Positions 49,378 through 58,927 of a stretch of DNA of 64,000 nucleotides are shown piece after piece (position 1 is the stretch's first letter; each line of letters begins with the position of its first letter). Origin of the DNA: Arthrobacter echini. GTDB lineage: Bacteria > Actinomycetota > Actinomycetes > Actinomycetales > Micrococcaceae. Position numbers and translations under genes: made by a program. Below the pieces are notes generated by a model. That model made no database searches, had not been told where the DNA came from, and saw only the letters and a list, made by a program, of their open reading frames with translations. The stretch spans positions 682,001-746,000 of the forward strand of contig NZ_VSLD01000001.1 of assembly GCF_008107445.1 (NCBI RefSeq). The letters run 5' to 3'.

Positions 49378-50817
49378 CTAGAGACCCAGCGTGGGCACCG
49401 GCAGTCCGAACTCACGCCTCAGCGCAAGGCGTGCGGCGTTGAACCCCGCCATGCCGTGCACACCCGGGCCGGGAGGCGTGGACTGTGAGCAGAGGTACAC
49501 ACCCTTGAGCGGAGTGGCCCAGGGCTGCAGCGACGGCACCGGCCTGGCGATGATCTGCCGCAGATTGACCGCTCCGCTGCTGAAGTCGCCGCCCACGTAG
49601 TTGGCGTTGTACGCCTCCAGCTCGGTCGCCGTCGTCGTCCGGGTGCGTACGACGACGTCGCGGAAGCCGGGAGCGAAGCGTTCGATCTGTGCGGTCACGG
49701 CCTCCGCCATGTCCCGGGTGGAGCCGCGCGGCACATGGCAGTAGGTCCACAGGATGTGCCGTCCCTCGGGCGCGCGGGTCGGGTCGAAGATGGAGGGTTG
49801 GGAGAGCAGCACGTAGGGGCTCTCCGGGTGCTCACCCCGGTTCACCTGCTGCTCGCCGGCGGCGATCTCCTCGCGCGTGCCGCCCAGATGCGCTGTTCCG
49901 GCCCGGAGCATCTCGGGGTGTGTCCACGGCACGGGGCCGGAGAGGATGAAGTCCACCTTGCACGCGGCATTACCGTACGTGAAAGTCGAGAGTGCCTTCT
50001 CGTAGGTCGCGGGCAGTCGTCCCCGGGACATGGCACTGAAGGTCCTGGGTGCGACGTCGAGGAGGACCGCGCGGGCGTCCGAGACCTCGGCGAGGGTATC
50101 GATGCGACTGTCGGTGACGATCTGCCCACCGTGCTGCCGGAGGTCGAGCGCCAGGGCATCCGCGATGGACTGCGAGCCTCCCACCGGGATCGGCCAGCCC
50201 GTGGTGTGCGCGAGGAGATTCAGGACCAGCCCGGCGCCCGCTCCGGCCGGCGAGGGAAGAGTTCCCACGGGATGGGCCATGACACCGGTGACGAGCGCCG
50301 CGGCCTCCTCGGTGGTGAACCGCCTGTTCCACCAGGGCAGACCCTGATCGAGCACGGCCAGCCCGAACCGCACTACCGCCGCGGGGTGGCGCGGAATGCG
50401 CACCACGTGGTTCAGGGTGAAGCCGAGAATCTCCTCGGCCCGGTGGCTCAGGGGCTCCAGGAGTCGGCGATAGGCGTCGCCGTCCACACCGAGGCCTGCC
50501 ACAGTGCGCTCCATGCTGCGATAGGCGACGCCGGCCCGCCCGCCGTCGAGCGGATGTGCGAAGGACACCTCCGGGATGGCGAATCCGATGCGACGCGAGA
50601 TCTCGAAGTCCTGGAAGAAGGGCGACGCCAACGCCATGGGGTGGACCGCGGAACAGACATCGTGCAGATGGCCCTGCTCCATCAGCTCGACCGACCGCGA
50701 CCCGCCACCGATCGTCGGAGCGGCCTCGTGGACCCGCACGCTCAGCCCTGCGCGGGCCATGACCACGGCCGCCGCGAGTCCGTTCGGGCCCGCACCGACC
50801 ACCTCGACATCCATCAC
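49378..50817 (-). CDS. Phytoene dehydrogenase-like FAD-dependent oxidoreductase
   Basis: 479 residues. The N-terminal FAD dinucleotide fold GAGPNGLAAAVVMARAGLSV with VHEAAPTIGGG marks the CrtI/amine-oxidase-like superfamily; the C-terminal GVYLCSQSTPPGPGVHGMAGFNAA is the second FAD signature. Likely a desaturase or isomerase of a lipid or isoprenoid; no other carotenoid genes are near. Its ATG overlaps the stop of the FemX-like gene by four bases. Confidence 0.85.
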   Translation of the reverse strand: MMDVEVVGAGPNGLAAAVVMARAGLSVRVHEAAPTIGGGSRSVELMEQGHLHDVCSAVHPMALASPFFQDFEISRRIGFAIPEVSFAHPLDGGRAGVAYRSMERTVAGLGVDGDAYRRLLEPLSHRAEEILGFTLNHVVRIPRHPAAVVRFGLAVLDQGLPWWNRRFTTEEAAALVTGVMAHPVGTLPSPAGAGAGLVLNLLAHTTGWPIPVGGSQSIADALALDLRQHGGQIVTDSRIDTLAEVSDARAVLLDVAPRTFSAMSRGRLPATYEKALSTFTYGNAACKVDFILSGPVPWTHPEMLRAGTAHLGGTREEIAAGEQQVNRGEHPESPYVLLSQPSIFDPTRAPEGRHILWTYCHVPRGSTRDMAEAVTAQIERFAPGFRDVVVRTRTTTATELEAYNANYVGGDFSSGAVNLRQIIARPVPSLQPWATPLKGVYLCSQSTPPGPGVHGMAGFNAARLALRREFGLPVPTLGL

Positions 50818-51911
50818 GCCCCGCCCTTCGAGCCGCGTCCGCGCCGGAGCCTATCCACCACGGAGGATGCACGCCGTCGTGCCGATGTCGTCAGTACCGT
50901 GCCCGCGCGGCGGGCCTGCAGGAGCGATGCCACGGCCGTGTAGCGTGCACCGTCCAGCGGGATGTCGTAGGTGGTGGGGACCACCACCACGTTCCGGGAG
51001 AAGTTCCGCTTGAACGTGGTCACATTGGCCAGTCCCGGGTAGTTCTCGCTGACGATACCCGTCAGCCCGCACGCCGTGTTGCCTGCGGACCGGAGCACCC
51101 GGAACGTTTCCCAGAGCAGCAGGTACGGGGCGAAGACACGCCGCGCCTCCTGGGTGCTGCCGGCGAAGTAGTACACGGAGTACCCGCGGTACTCGGTGGT
51201 GATGAGCCAGCTGAGCGGCTGTCCGTCCCGGTAGGCGACGAGCATCCGCAGCCGATCGCCGAGGACTGTCAGGAGTGTCTCGTAGTAGGAGGAGTCGAAG
51301 GACTGGAAGCCGTCGCGTTCAGCGGTCTCCCGCATGATCGGGAAGAGTTCCGAGGTGAATACCGAGATCCATTCCTCCCGCGGTATATGCCGCACCTCGA
51401 CTCCGTCACGCTGCGCCCGGCGGATGCTGTTGCGCGCATTGGGGCGGAAGCTCTTCAGGAGCGCCGCCTCGGACATCGTGAGATCGACCACGATCTCCCG
51501 TTCGTACCAGCCGTGCTCGATGGGCCCCGTTGCGGGAGGTTGGGGCGTGGCGACCTGCATGCGCACATAGAGGGGGTCGACGGAGGGATCCTCGCGGAAC
51601 TGCCGGCGGACCGTCTCCATGAGCGCGCGTTCCGCCGCAGGGGTCCGGTCGCCGAACCAGACCGGCCCGTTGACCACCACCACGGAGTCACGGAGCCGCC
51701 GCGTCACTTGGATGAAGCTCGCGGTCGCGACCACGGAGCCGCCCGTGTCCGCGTAGGCCCAGATCCCGAGCGCAGTGCGTCCGAGTGCCTGCTCGAACTC
51801 CACCCAATCGGGGGTCTGCTCGATGGGGATCACCACCTCGGGGTGGGCGGCGGCGATGGCCTCGAAACCGGCCCTGTCGAGCACGCTGTGGGTCAGGTGC
51901 GCTGCACTCAC
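50814..51911 (-). CDS. FemX/FemAB-like peptidoglycan bridge aminoacyltransferase
   Basis: 365 residues from GTG 51911 with GAGGA upstream. The GNAT-fold pair is recognised by VVNGPVWFGD, SFRPNARNSIRRAQRDGVEVR (lipid II-type peptidyltransferase signature) and a central coiled-coil-poor region. Family members add amino acids from aminoacyl-tRNA to the stem peptide of lipid II, making the interpeptide bridge. Overlap with the FAD oxidoreductase start suggests a common transcript. Confidence 0.85.
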   Translation of the reverse strand: MSAAHLTHSVLDRAGFEAIAAAHPEVVIPIEQTPDWVEFEQALGRTALGIWAYADTGGSVVATASFIQVTRRLRDSVVVVNGPVWFGDRTPAAERALMETVRRQFREDPSVDPLYVRMQVATPQPPATGPIEHGWYEREIVVDLTMSEAALLKSFRPNARNSIRRAQRDGVEVRHIPREEWISVFTSELFPIMRETAERDGFQSFDSSYYETLLTVLGDRLRMLVAYRDGQPLSWLITTEYRGYSVYYFAGSTQEARRVFAPYLLLWETFRVLRSAGNTACGLTGIVSENYPGLANVTTFKRNFSRNVVVVPTTYDIPLDGARYTAVASLLQARRAGTVLTTSARRRASSVVDRLRRGRGSKGGA

Positions 51912-52033
51912 TGATCCTCTTCCACTGGTCGTAGACACTGGTCGCCGCGCTGCCCACTCCGGGACGCTGACCGGTGCGGTCGCGGGACGCCGTGGAAGGT
52001 CCGACGGCGCGCCTCCCACGCGGTCCGTCCAGC

Positions 52034-53605
52034 CTAGCCTTTACGATCGGGCGGCCCTGCCCTCCGGCCCCCGCCTGATCCGCCGGAGACACCGGAGACA
52101 CCGGAGACACCGGAGACGTCTAATTCGGCTGCAGCCGGCTCCGCCGACACCGCACCTCGACGTCGCCGGGAACGGGCCCGCAGGAGGGTCCGGCCGACCC
52201 GCCGATCAGGACTGCGGTCGAACGGGCCACCCTGCGGGTCGTCGAGGCTGTCCTGCCGTACGGGATCCTGCCCGGGCTCGAGGATGTCCCGGACCACCAG
52301 GAGCATGACCCACGCCGTGGCCAGGATGTGCGCGAGCACGGCCCACGAATACGTTCCAAGGCCGAGGTTGTGCTCGGGGGGCCCGCCACTCACCTGCCCG
52401 CCCAGATACAGCCAGACGGCACCCCAGTGCAGCAGCTCGACCAGCTGCCACCCGAGGACCACGCGCCAGCGCGGAACGGCGAGGGCGATCAGGGGGATCA
52501 GCCAGAGCGCGTACTGGGGGGAGTAGACCTTGTTGCACAGGATGAAGGCACCCACGATCAGCAGGGCGAGCTGCGCGAGGCGGGGACGCCGGTGCGACCT
52601 CAACGCGAGGACCGCGATCCCGGCGCACGACAGGGCGAAGAGCACCGCCGCCGCCACATTGACGGTGCCCGACGACAGTATGGGCGCGCCCGCCTGCCGC
52701 GCCAGCGCGTTGTAGACGTACCAGCCCGAGGAGAACCCGGCGTCGCGCGTCTCGGAGAAGGTCAGGAAGTACGTCCACGCCTCGGGATCACGCAGCAGGA
52801 ACGGCACGTTCACCGCGAGCCAGGCCGCCGTCGTACCGGCGAGCGCACCGAGGAACGGACGGTACCGGCCGCTCCGGACCGCCAGCACGAGGACCGCGCC
52901 GAGCAGCAGGACGGGATAGAGCTTGACGGCCGCACCGAGCCCCCACAGCACCCCGGCCAGCACAGGGTGCCTGCGCGCGAAGGCGAGCATCCCGGACGTC
53001 GCCAGCAGGACGGCCCACAGATCCCAGTTGATGGTGCCCGAGACGATGATGACAGGCGCGCTCGCCACGATCATCGCGTCCCATGGCCTCCGCCCGGACA
53101 GCCTGAGGGTTGCCAGCACCGTCAGGATCCAGACCGCCGTCAGCAGGACGGCGTTGACGTCGAAGTAGAGGAGCGTCTTCTCCTCCAGCGGCGCTCCCCC
53201 TGCCATGACGTCCACGAGGACAGCCGTCGCGGAGGCGAGCAGACCCAGCAGCACCGGGTATTCGAACAGGGCCCCCTCGGTGATGAAGGGAAGCGTGCCC
53301 TCGCCCAGTCCACGGCTCCGGAACAACTCGGTCCAGTCGGAGTAGCACGCGCGGTAGAAGTAATCGGGCGAGGACCAGCCCGCCACTCGGCACGGGTTCT
53401 TCACCACGACGGCGAGGACGGCTGCGCAGACCGTCACGACGATGAGCACGCGCTCCACCGTGAACCAGTCCGGGGGGGTCGATCCGGGGGCGCTGTGGTG
53501 ACCCAGCGGACCACCGACTCCTTCGACGAGGTGCCGGAGGACGGGGTCGGAACGGCTCGGCACATCGATACGGTGAGGCCAGCGTGAGCCTGGACCAATG
53601 ACCAT
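52034..53605 (-). CDS. GT87 (DUF2029) polyprenol-phosphate-mannose-type mannosyltransferase
   Basis: 523 residues with about ten membrane helices. The GT-C pattern is visible: an acidic motif in the first extracytoplasmic loop (SDWTELF after YRACY), NWDLWAV, GLGAAVKLYP and a Tyr/Trp-rich extracytoplasmic loop. Probably transfers mannose from a lipid carrier onto cell-wall glycans or phosphoinositol mannosides. The tail of about 90 residues is cytoplasmic, Arg-rich and ends in repeated GVS triplets from a 9-bp repeat. Start ATG 53605 is six bases from TAGGCT. Confidence 0.85.
   Translation of the reverse strand: MVIGPGSRWPHRIDVPSRSDPVLRHLVEGVGGPLGHHSAPGSTPPDWFTVERVLIVVTVCAAVLAVVVKNPCRVAGWSSPDYFYRACYSDWTELFRSRGLGEGTLPFITEGALFEYPVLLGLLASATAVLVDVMAGGAPLEEKTLLYFDVNAVLLTAVWILTVLATLRLSGRRPWDAMIVASAPVIIVSGTINWDLWAVLLATSGMLAFARRHPVLAGVLWGLGAAVKLYPVLLLGAVLVLAVRSGRYRPFLGALAGTTAAWLAVNVPFLLRDPEAWTYFLTFSETRDAGFSSGWYVYNALARQAGAPILSSGTVNVAAAVLFALSCAGIAVLALRSHRRPRLAQLALLIVGAFILCNKVYSPQYALWLIPLIALAVPRWRVVLGWQLVELLHWGAVWLYLGGQVSGGPPEHNLGLGTYSWAVLAHILATAWVMLLVVRDILEPGQDPVRQDSLDDPQGGPFDRSPDRRVGRTLLRARSRRRRGAVSAEPAAAELDVSGVSGVSGVSGGSGGGRRAGPPDRKG
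52082..52118. repeat. 9-bp tandem repeat in the GT87 gene 3' end
   Basis: accggagac is repeated four times in frame, encoding the GVSGVSGVS run of the C-terminal tail. Copy number can change by slippage without shifting the frame. Confidence 0.7.
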
Positions 53606-53611
53606 GGATCG

Positions 53612-53617
53612 AGCCTA
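53612..53617 (-). promoter_or_regulatory. -10 element TAGGCT of the GT87 gene
   Basis: TANNNT hexamer six bases before ATG 53605, leaderless pattern. Confidence 0.45.
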
Positions 53618-53797
53618 ACCCGCTGCGCCGTGGACGATCGGCCCGCGAGGGACTTCAGGAAGAGGGGTTCGACGCGTGCACGGGAATGAGCACGCTGCGA
53701 TCCACGTTGCGAACTGAACGTAGACTGGCACTTCATGCTGGCCCCCTTTCCGGACGATGCCGGCGGGGGCATATTCAACTGGCTTTCGAGGAGAACT

Positions 53798-54883
53798 GTG
53801 GGACAGAACCCCATTCGCGTGGCAATCATTGGAGTCGGCAATTGCGCCGCGTCACTGGTGCAGGGCGTGCACTACTATCGTGACGCGGACCCGTCCGGCG
53901 CCATCCCCGGACTGATGCATGTGGAGTTCGGCAAGTATCACGTGAATGACGTGCAGTTCGTCGCGGCGTTCGACGTCGACGGCAAGAAGGTGGGCCACGA
54001 TCTGGCGGAAGCCATCGGAGCCAGCGAGAACAACACCATCAAGATCGCGGACGTCCCGCCCACCGGCGTGATCGTCCAGCGCGGCCATACACTCGACGGC
54101 CTCGGCAAGTACTACCGCGAGACCATCGTCGAGTCCGACGAGGAGCCCGTGGACATCGTCGCCCAGCTCAAGGACTCCCGCGCCGATGTCCTGGTCTGCT
54201 ACCTGCCGGTCGGTTCGGAGCACGCGGCGAAGTACTACGCGCAGTGCGCCATCGACGCCGGCGTCGCCTTCGTCAACGCCCTTCCCGTCTTCATCGCCGG
54301 TACGAAGGAGTGGGCGGACAAGTTCACCGAGGCCGGCGTGCCGATCGTCGGCGACGACATCAAGAGCCAGATCGGCGCGACGATCACCCACCGTGTCATG
54401 GCGAAGCTGTTCGAGGACCGCGGGGTGACCCTGGACCGCACGTACCAGCTCAACGTCGGCGGCAACATGGACTTCAAGAACATGCTCGAGCGCGATCGCC
54501 TCGAATCCAAGAAGGTCTCCAAGACCCAGGCCGTGACCTCCAACGTGAAGGCGCAGCTCCACGCCGACGATGTCCACATCGGCCCCTCGGACTACGTCGC
54601 CTGGCTCGATGACCGCAAGTGGGCGTTCGTCCGCCTCGAGGGCCGCAACTTCGGCGACGCTCCGGTCTCGCTGGAGTACAAGCTCGAGGTATGGGACTCA
54701 CCGAACTCCGCAGGTGTCATCATCGACGCGATCCGCGCCGCGAAGATCGCCCTCGACCGGGGTATCGGAGGACCGATCCTCTCCGCCTCCAGCTATTTCA
54801 TGAAGTCCCCGCCGGAGCAGTACGCGGACGACATCGCCCACGAGAAGGTCGAGGCCTTCATCCGCGGCGACGCGGACCGCTAG
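53798..54883 (+). CDS. ino1: Inositol-3-phosphate synthase
   Basis: 361 residues from GTG 53798, with GAGGAGAA upstream. The NAD-binding motif [16 protein letters not shown] starts at residue 6, and the actinobacterial MIPS blocks [29 protein letters not shown] and SKTQAV follow. Converts glucose-6-phosphate to 1L-myo-inositol-3-phosphate, feeding mycothiol and phosphatidylinositol. MshA, the next enzyme of mycothiol synthesis, is about 3 kb away. Confidence 0.97.
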   Translation: MGQNPIRVAIIGVGNCAASLVQGVHYYRDADPSGAIPGLMHVEFGKYHVNDVQFVAAFDVDGKKVGHDLAEAIGASENNTIKIADVPPTGVIVQRGHTLDGLGKYYRETIVESDEEPVDIVAQLKDSRADVLVCYLPVGSEHAAKYYAQCAIDAGVAFVNALPVFIAGTKEWADKFTEAGVPIVGDDIKSQIGATITHRVMAKLFEDRGVTLDRTYQLNVGGNMDFKNMLERDRLESKKVSKTQAVTSNVKAQLHADDVHIGPSDYVAWLDDRKWAFVRLEGRNFGDAPVSLEYKLEVWDSPNSAGVIIDAIRAAKIALDRGIGGPILSASSYFMKSPPEQYADDIAHEKVEAFIRGDADR

Positions 54884-54902
54884 CACCGGCGGATGCACCC
54901 CA

Positions 54903-54932
54903 GCCGACACGGAGTCGTCGCTCCGTGTCGGC
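54903..54932. terminator. Terminator between ino1 and formate-THF ligase
   Basis: gccgacacggag pairs with ctccgtgtcggc over 12 bp around a six-base loop, 20 bp after the ino1 stop and 30 bp from the convergent ligase stop. Confidence 0.8.
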
Positions 54933-54961
54933 GTCGCTCCAGCGTTGTCCCCTGGAAGGCC

Positions 54962-56629
54962 CTAGAACAGCCCGACGGCGTTCCCGTCGGCGTCGACGTC
55001 CATCTGCAGCGCGGCGGGTTCCTTCGGCAGCCCCGGCATGGTCATCACGGCTCCCGTCTTCACGACGATGAAACCCGCCCCGGTCTTCGGGATGAGCTCC
55101 CTGACGTGCAGCGTGAAGCCCGTCGGAGCTCCGAGCAGCGTCGGATCATCCGAGAACGAGTACTGCGTCTTCGCGATGCACACCGGTAGATTGTCCCAAC
55201 CGTTGGCCCGGATCTCCGCCAGCCGGCGCAGGGCGAGTGCCGAGAACTCGACGCCGTCCGCACCGTAGATCTCCCGGGCGATGGTGCGGATCTTGTCCTC
55301 GACGGGGAGCTCGAGCGGGTACAGGTGGGCGAAGTCGACCGGACGGTCCAGCGCCGCGAGGACCTTCGCCGCCAGCTCGTCCCCTCCGGGACCACCGCCG
55401 CCCTGGCCCCACACGTCGGCGACCGCCGCCTCGATCCCCTCGCTCCGGCACCACTCCAGCACCCAGTCCAGCTCCTCCTGCGCATCGGTGCCGAACTGGT
55501 TGACGGCCACCACCGGGGACAGACCGAACTTCTCGATGTTCCGGACGTGCCGCAGCAGATTCTCCGTCCCCCTGGCTACTGCCTCCACGTCCGGCGCGGC
55601 CAGTTCCGTCTTCGCGATTCCCCCGTGCATCTTCAGCGCGCGGATCGTGGCCACGATGACCACGGCTCCTGGCGCGAAGTCCGCAGCACGGGCCTTGATG
55701 TCCAGGAACTTCTCCGCCCCGAGATCGGCCCCGAATCCAGCCTCGGTGACCACGATGTCCGCCAGCTGCCGGGCCGTCCGCGTGGCGATCACCGAGTTGC
55801 AGCCATGGGCGATGTTGGCGAACGGACCGCCGTGCACCAGGGCGGGCGTCCCCGCGATCGTCTGGACCAGGTTCGGTTTGATGGCGTCCCGGAGCAGCAG
55901 CGTCAGGGCTCCCTCGACGCCGAGATCGCGGACGGTCAGGGGCGTCCGGTCGTAGGTGGAGCCGAACGTGATGTCCCCGAGCCGTTCCCGGAGATCGTCG
56001 AGATCCTGGGCCAGGCAGAAGACGGCCATGACCTCGGAGGCCACCGTGATGTCGAAGCCGTCCTGCCGTGGGGTGCCCTCGGTGGGTCCGCCGAGCCCGA
56101 TGACCACCTCGCGCAGCGCCCGGTCGTTGACATCGAGCACGCGCTTGAACGTGATGCGCCGCGGGTCGACGCCGAGGGCGTTGCCCTGATGGATGTGGTT
56201 GTCGATCAGGGCGGCCAGGGCATTGTTCGCTGCCGTGATGGCATGGAAGTCACCCGTGAAGTGCAGATTGATCTCGTCCATGGGCAGCACCTGGGAGTAC
56301 CCGCCGCCCGTGGCACCGCCCTTCATTCCCAGCACCGGCCCCAGCGAGGGCTCACGCAGGGCGATCATCACGCGCTGCCCGGCCCGGGCGAGGGAGTCCG
56401 CGAGCCCCACGGTGCAGGTCGACTTGCCCTCGCCCGCGGGGGTGGGACTCATGGCACTGACGAGCACCACACTGCCGGGCGTCCCGCCGTCCGCGGACAG
56501 GAGGCGCGGATCGATCTTCGCCTTGAAGCGTCCGTGGAACTCGACCGCCTCGCGCGGGATGCCCGCGGCGTCGGAAATCTCCTCGATGGGCCTGACCGCA
56601 GCGTTGCGGGCAATCTCAAGATCGCTCAT
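54962..56629 (-). CDS. fhs: Formate--tetrahydrofolate ligase
   Basis: 555 residues, usual length. The ATP loop is SPTPAGEGKSTCTVGL near residue 56, followed by REPSLGPVLGMKGGATGGGYSQVLPM-like blocks (core GPVFGIKGGAAGGGY-type). Makes 10-formyl-THF from formate and ATP. Connects to the THF pool handled by gcvT and the MetF-like protein 13-16 kb away. ATG 56629 follows TACGTT by six bases. Confidence 0.96.
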   Translation of the reverse strand: MSDLEIARNAAVRPIEEISDAAGIPREAVEFHGRFKAKIDPRLLSADGGTPGSVVLVSAMSPTPAGEGKSTCTVGLADSLARAGQRVMIALREPSLGPVLGMKGGATGGGYSQVLPMDEINLHFTGDFHAITAANNALAALIDNHIHQGNALGVDPRRITFKRVLDVNDRALREVVIGLGGPTEGTPRQDGFDITVASEVMAVFCLAQDLDDLRERLGDITFGSTYDRTPLTVRDLGVEGALTLLLRDAIKPNLVQTIAGTPALVHGGPFANIAHGCNSVIATRTARQLADIVVTEAGFGADLGAEKFLDIKARAADFAPGAVVIVATIRALKMHGGIAKTELAAPDVEAVARGTENLLRHVRNIEKFGLSPVVAVNQFGTDAQEELDWVLEWCRSEGIEAAVADVWGQGGGGPGGDELAAKVLAALDRPVDFAHLYPLELPVEDKIRTIAREIYGADGVEFSALALRRLAEIRANGWDNLPVCIAKTQYSFSDDPTLLGAPTGFTLHVRELIPKTGAGFIVVKTGAVMTMPGLPKEPAALQMDVDADGNAVGLF

Positions 56630-56635
56630 GCGCCA

Positions 56636-56641
56636 AACGTA
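56636..56641 (-). promoter_or_regulatory. -10 element TACGTT of fhs
   Basis: TANNNT hexamer six bases before ATG 56629, leaderless pattern. Confidence 0.45.
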
Positions 56642-56655
56642 CCAGCGGGCAGTGC

Positions 56656-57426
56656 TCAGACCGGAGGCATCCCGGCCCGCTCGAGGACGTAGTCGATCAG
56701 GGGTCCGTACAGTCCAGGACACACGTTGTCATCGAGCGGCACAGCGACGTCGAGCTGTCCCTGGGCCTCGGAGACGAACAGGCCCGGGTCGTTGCAGTCG
56801 GCGAAACCGATGGTGGGCAGACCGGAGCTAGCGGCGTACCCGGCCCACCCGTGGTCGGCCACCACGAGGTCGGGGGGCGAGGCTCCCTCCTCCGCGAGCG
56901 TATCGAGGCTGATCCGCATGGGTTCCGGGGAGTGCGTGTGCATGAGACCCCCGTGCTGGTGCCAGGCGAGGACCCCGAACAGCCGGCGGATGTCCCCGCC
57001 CCCGAAGGCACGCCCCTCGGGCACGGCCACCACGGTGGCACCTGCGGCAGCCGCAGAGCGGGCGAAGGCGGCATGGACGGGAAGGAGCCCGGCGGGGTGC
57101 CCCGTCGCGAAGAGGATCCTCTCCCCCCTGCCCACGGAGGCCCCGAGGACGTCGGCGAACCGGTCGAGGGCCGCGACGCATGAACCGGCGTCGATGGTGT
57201 CCTGACCCCGGACGTATGCGGGATCGCCGCTGATACCCACGCGTTCGTGCATGAGCTGGAACACGTCGTCGAAGCTCCACTCGCGTGTACGGGTGACACC
57301 GAACTCGAGGTTCTCGTCGCCCTCGAGGAAGAGCCGTATGTGCCGGAGATTGTCCTGCCGCGGCGTGGCGACCAGGCCGGTGATGCGGGCGGAATCGAAG
57401 TACTCGGCGAGCTCGGTGGGATTCAC
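56656..57426 (-). CDS. Phosphatase-like protein of the phosphoglycerate/mycothiol region
   Basis: 256 residues with no confident domain. RQDNLRHIRLF near the N-terminus, ILFATGHPAGLLPVHAAFAR, and VVADHGWAGYAA with HxD-like elements suggest a Rossmann-type hydrolase; actinobacterial relatives are often annotated as phosphatases. The start is a GTG six bases from TAGGAT. Same strand as mshA, whose stop is only ten bases upstream, but it has its own -10. Function unverified. Confidence 0.5.
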   Translation of the reverse strand: MNPTELAEYFDSARITGLVATPRQDNLRHIRLFLEGDENLEFGVTRTREWSFDDVFQLMHERVGISGDPAYVRGQDTIDAGSCVAALDRFADVLGASVGRGERILFATGHPAGLLPVHAAFARSAAAAGATVVAVPEGRAFGGGDIRRLFGVLAWHQHGGLMHTHSPEPMRISLDTLAEEGASPPDLVVADHGWAGYAASSGLPTIGFADCNDPGLFVSEAQGQLDVAVPLDDNVCPGLYGPLIDYVLERAGMPPV

Positions 57427-57432
57427 CCGTCC

Positions 57433-57438
57433 ATCCTA
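57433..57438 (-). promoter_or_regulatory. -10 element TAGGAT of the phosphatase-like gene
   Basis: TANNNT hexamer six bases before GTG 57426; it overlaps the last codon and stop of mshA, so the gene can be expressed independently of mshA. Confidence 0.45.
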
Positions 57439-58695
57439 GGACGCCGGGATGCGCGGGGCGCCGACGGGGAAGTGCTCGACGGCGGTGCGGTAGCTCTGTG
57501 CTGTGAGCAGGGCGGTGCGCTGCCACCCGAACGCCAGGGCGTGCGTGGCCGCACCCCGCCCGAGCCTCACGCGCAGCGCCGTGTCGTCGTGGAGTCGCTC
57601 GAGGGCGCCCGCCCACTCTCCGGCGGAGTGCCCGTCGACGAGGATGCCGCTGCGCCCGTCGCTGATGGCCTGCGGCAGTCCGCCCACGTTGGCCGCGATG
57701 ACCGGCGTGCCGCACGCCTGCGCCTCCAGCGCCACGAGTCCGAAGGACTCGCTGAAGGACGGCATGACGACGGCGTCCGCGGCCCGGAACCACTGGGCCA
57801 GATTGACCGCCACGACGGGTGGATAGAGGCGCACGCTGTCGCCGAGACCGGCGTCGTCGATGAGGGGTTGGAGCGCCAGGGCCTCGGATCCGCTGCCTGA
57901 CCCGAGGATGCTGACCACGAGCGGGATGTCGGGCCTGCGCGCCCGCAGTTCCGCGGCCGCCGCCACGAGGACCTGCGGGCCCTTGAGTTTCTGGATCCGG
58001 CCCGCGAAGACCACATGGAACTGCTCCGGCGGGAAGGCGAGGGATGCGCGGGCGGCACCGCGGTCGCCCGGGTGGAAGGTGGCGAGGTCGACTCCCGGTG
58101 CAACCACGTCGATGCGGTCGGGTTCGGCGCCGTAGAGGGAGACGAGCTCGGTGGCCTCTGTGCTCGTGTTCGCCAGGAGACGCGTGGAACCGTCCACGAT
58201 GGCCTGCTCCCCACTGATCCTGTCGGCGGGTTCGGGCGAGCCGATCTTCCTCATCCGCAGGTTCTTCACGCGGGCCATGGTGTGCATCGAGTGGACGAGC
58301 GGCAGCTCGAGGTCCCTGCTGAGTTCCAGGCCCACGGCACCCGAGACCCAGTAGTGGGAGTGGAGCACGTCGAAGTGGCGGTCCGTCAGCATCCGGGCCA
58401 CATCGGTGATGGCATCGGCGAAGATCCCGGTGAGGCCCGGGAGCGCCTCCTTGGGTATGGGCCGCGCCGGGCCGGCGTCGAGGTGGTGCACCACCACGCC
58501 GTCACCCAGGACCTCCCGGCGCGGACGGCCTTCGCCGACCTCGCGCGTGAAGATCTCCACCTCGATCCCCACCTTCGCCAGCTCGAGGGCCGTACTCCTG
58601 ACGTACACGTTCATGCCGCCGGCGTCGCCGCTGCCGGGTTGCTCCAGCGGGGAGGAGTGGAGGGAGAGCATGGCAACGCGCCTGACGCCGGTCAC
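57436..58695 (-). CDS. mshA: D-inositol-3-phosphate glycosyltransferase
   Basis: 419 residues from GTG 58695 with GGGAGGAGAG upstream. GT4/GT-B fold: N-terminal SGDAGGMNVYVRSTALELA and HSHYWVSG; C-terminal UDP-sugar site AGRIQKLKGPQVL and PSFSESFGLVALEAQACGTPV (given by core SESFGLVALE). Transfers GlcNAc from UDP-GlcNAc to 1L-myo-inositol-3-phosphate, the first step of mycothiol synthesis. Substrate made by Ino1 nearby. Confidence 0.95.
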   Translation of the reverse strand: MTGVRRVAMLSLHSSPLEQPGSGDAGGMNVYVRSTALELAKVGIEVEIFTREVGEGRPRREVLGDGVVVHHLDAGPARPIPKEALPGLTGIFADAITDVARMLTDRHFDVLHSHYWVSGAVGLELSRDLELPLVHSMHTMARVKNLRMRKIGSPEPADRISGEQAIVDGSTRLLANTSTEATELVSLYGAEPDRIDVVAPGVDLATFHPGDRGAARASLAFPPEQFHVVFAGRIQKLKGPQVLVAAAAELRARRPDIPLVVSILGSGSGSEALALQPLIDDAGLGDSVRLYPPVVAVNLAQWFRAADAVVMPSFSESFGLVALEAQACGTPVIAANVGGLPQAISDGRSGILVDGHSAGEWAGALERLHDDTALRVRLGRGAATHALAFGWQRTALLTAQSYRTAVEHFPVGAPRIPAS

Positions 58696-58927
58696 ACCTC
58701 TCCTCCCAGACCGGCTCGGGGGTGTGCCGGTCGATCCCCCTGACACTACAACGCTGCGATGTCGGCTCACATTCCGCTCCGGCGGCTGCGCTCCGGCAGT
58801 GCCGGAGCGCCCGGCGGGACGACGGCCGCCCCATCCCCGACAGACGGGAAAGCTACCCTGAGGAGCATCCGCCGGGACGGCCGCTGCGGGCGGTCCCTGG
58901 CGACGACGACACCGGAAGGCGGGACGA

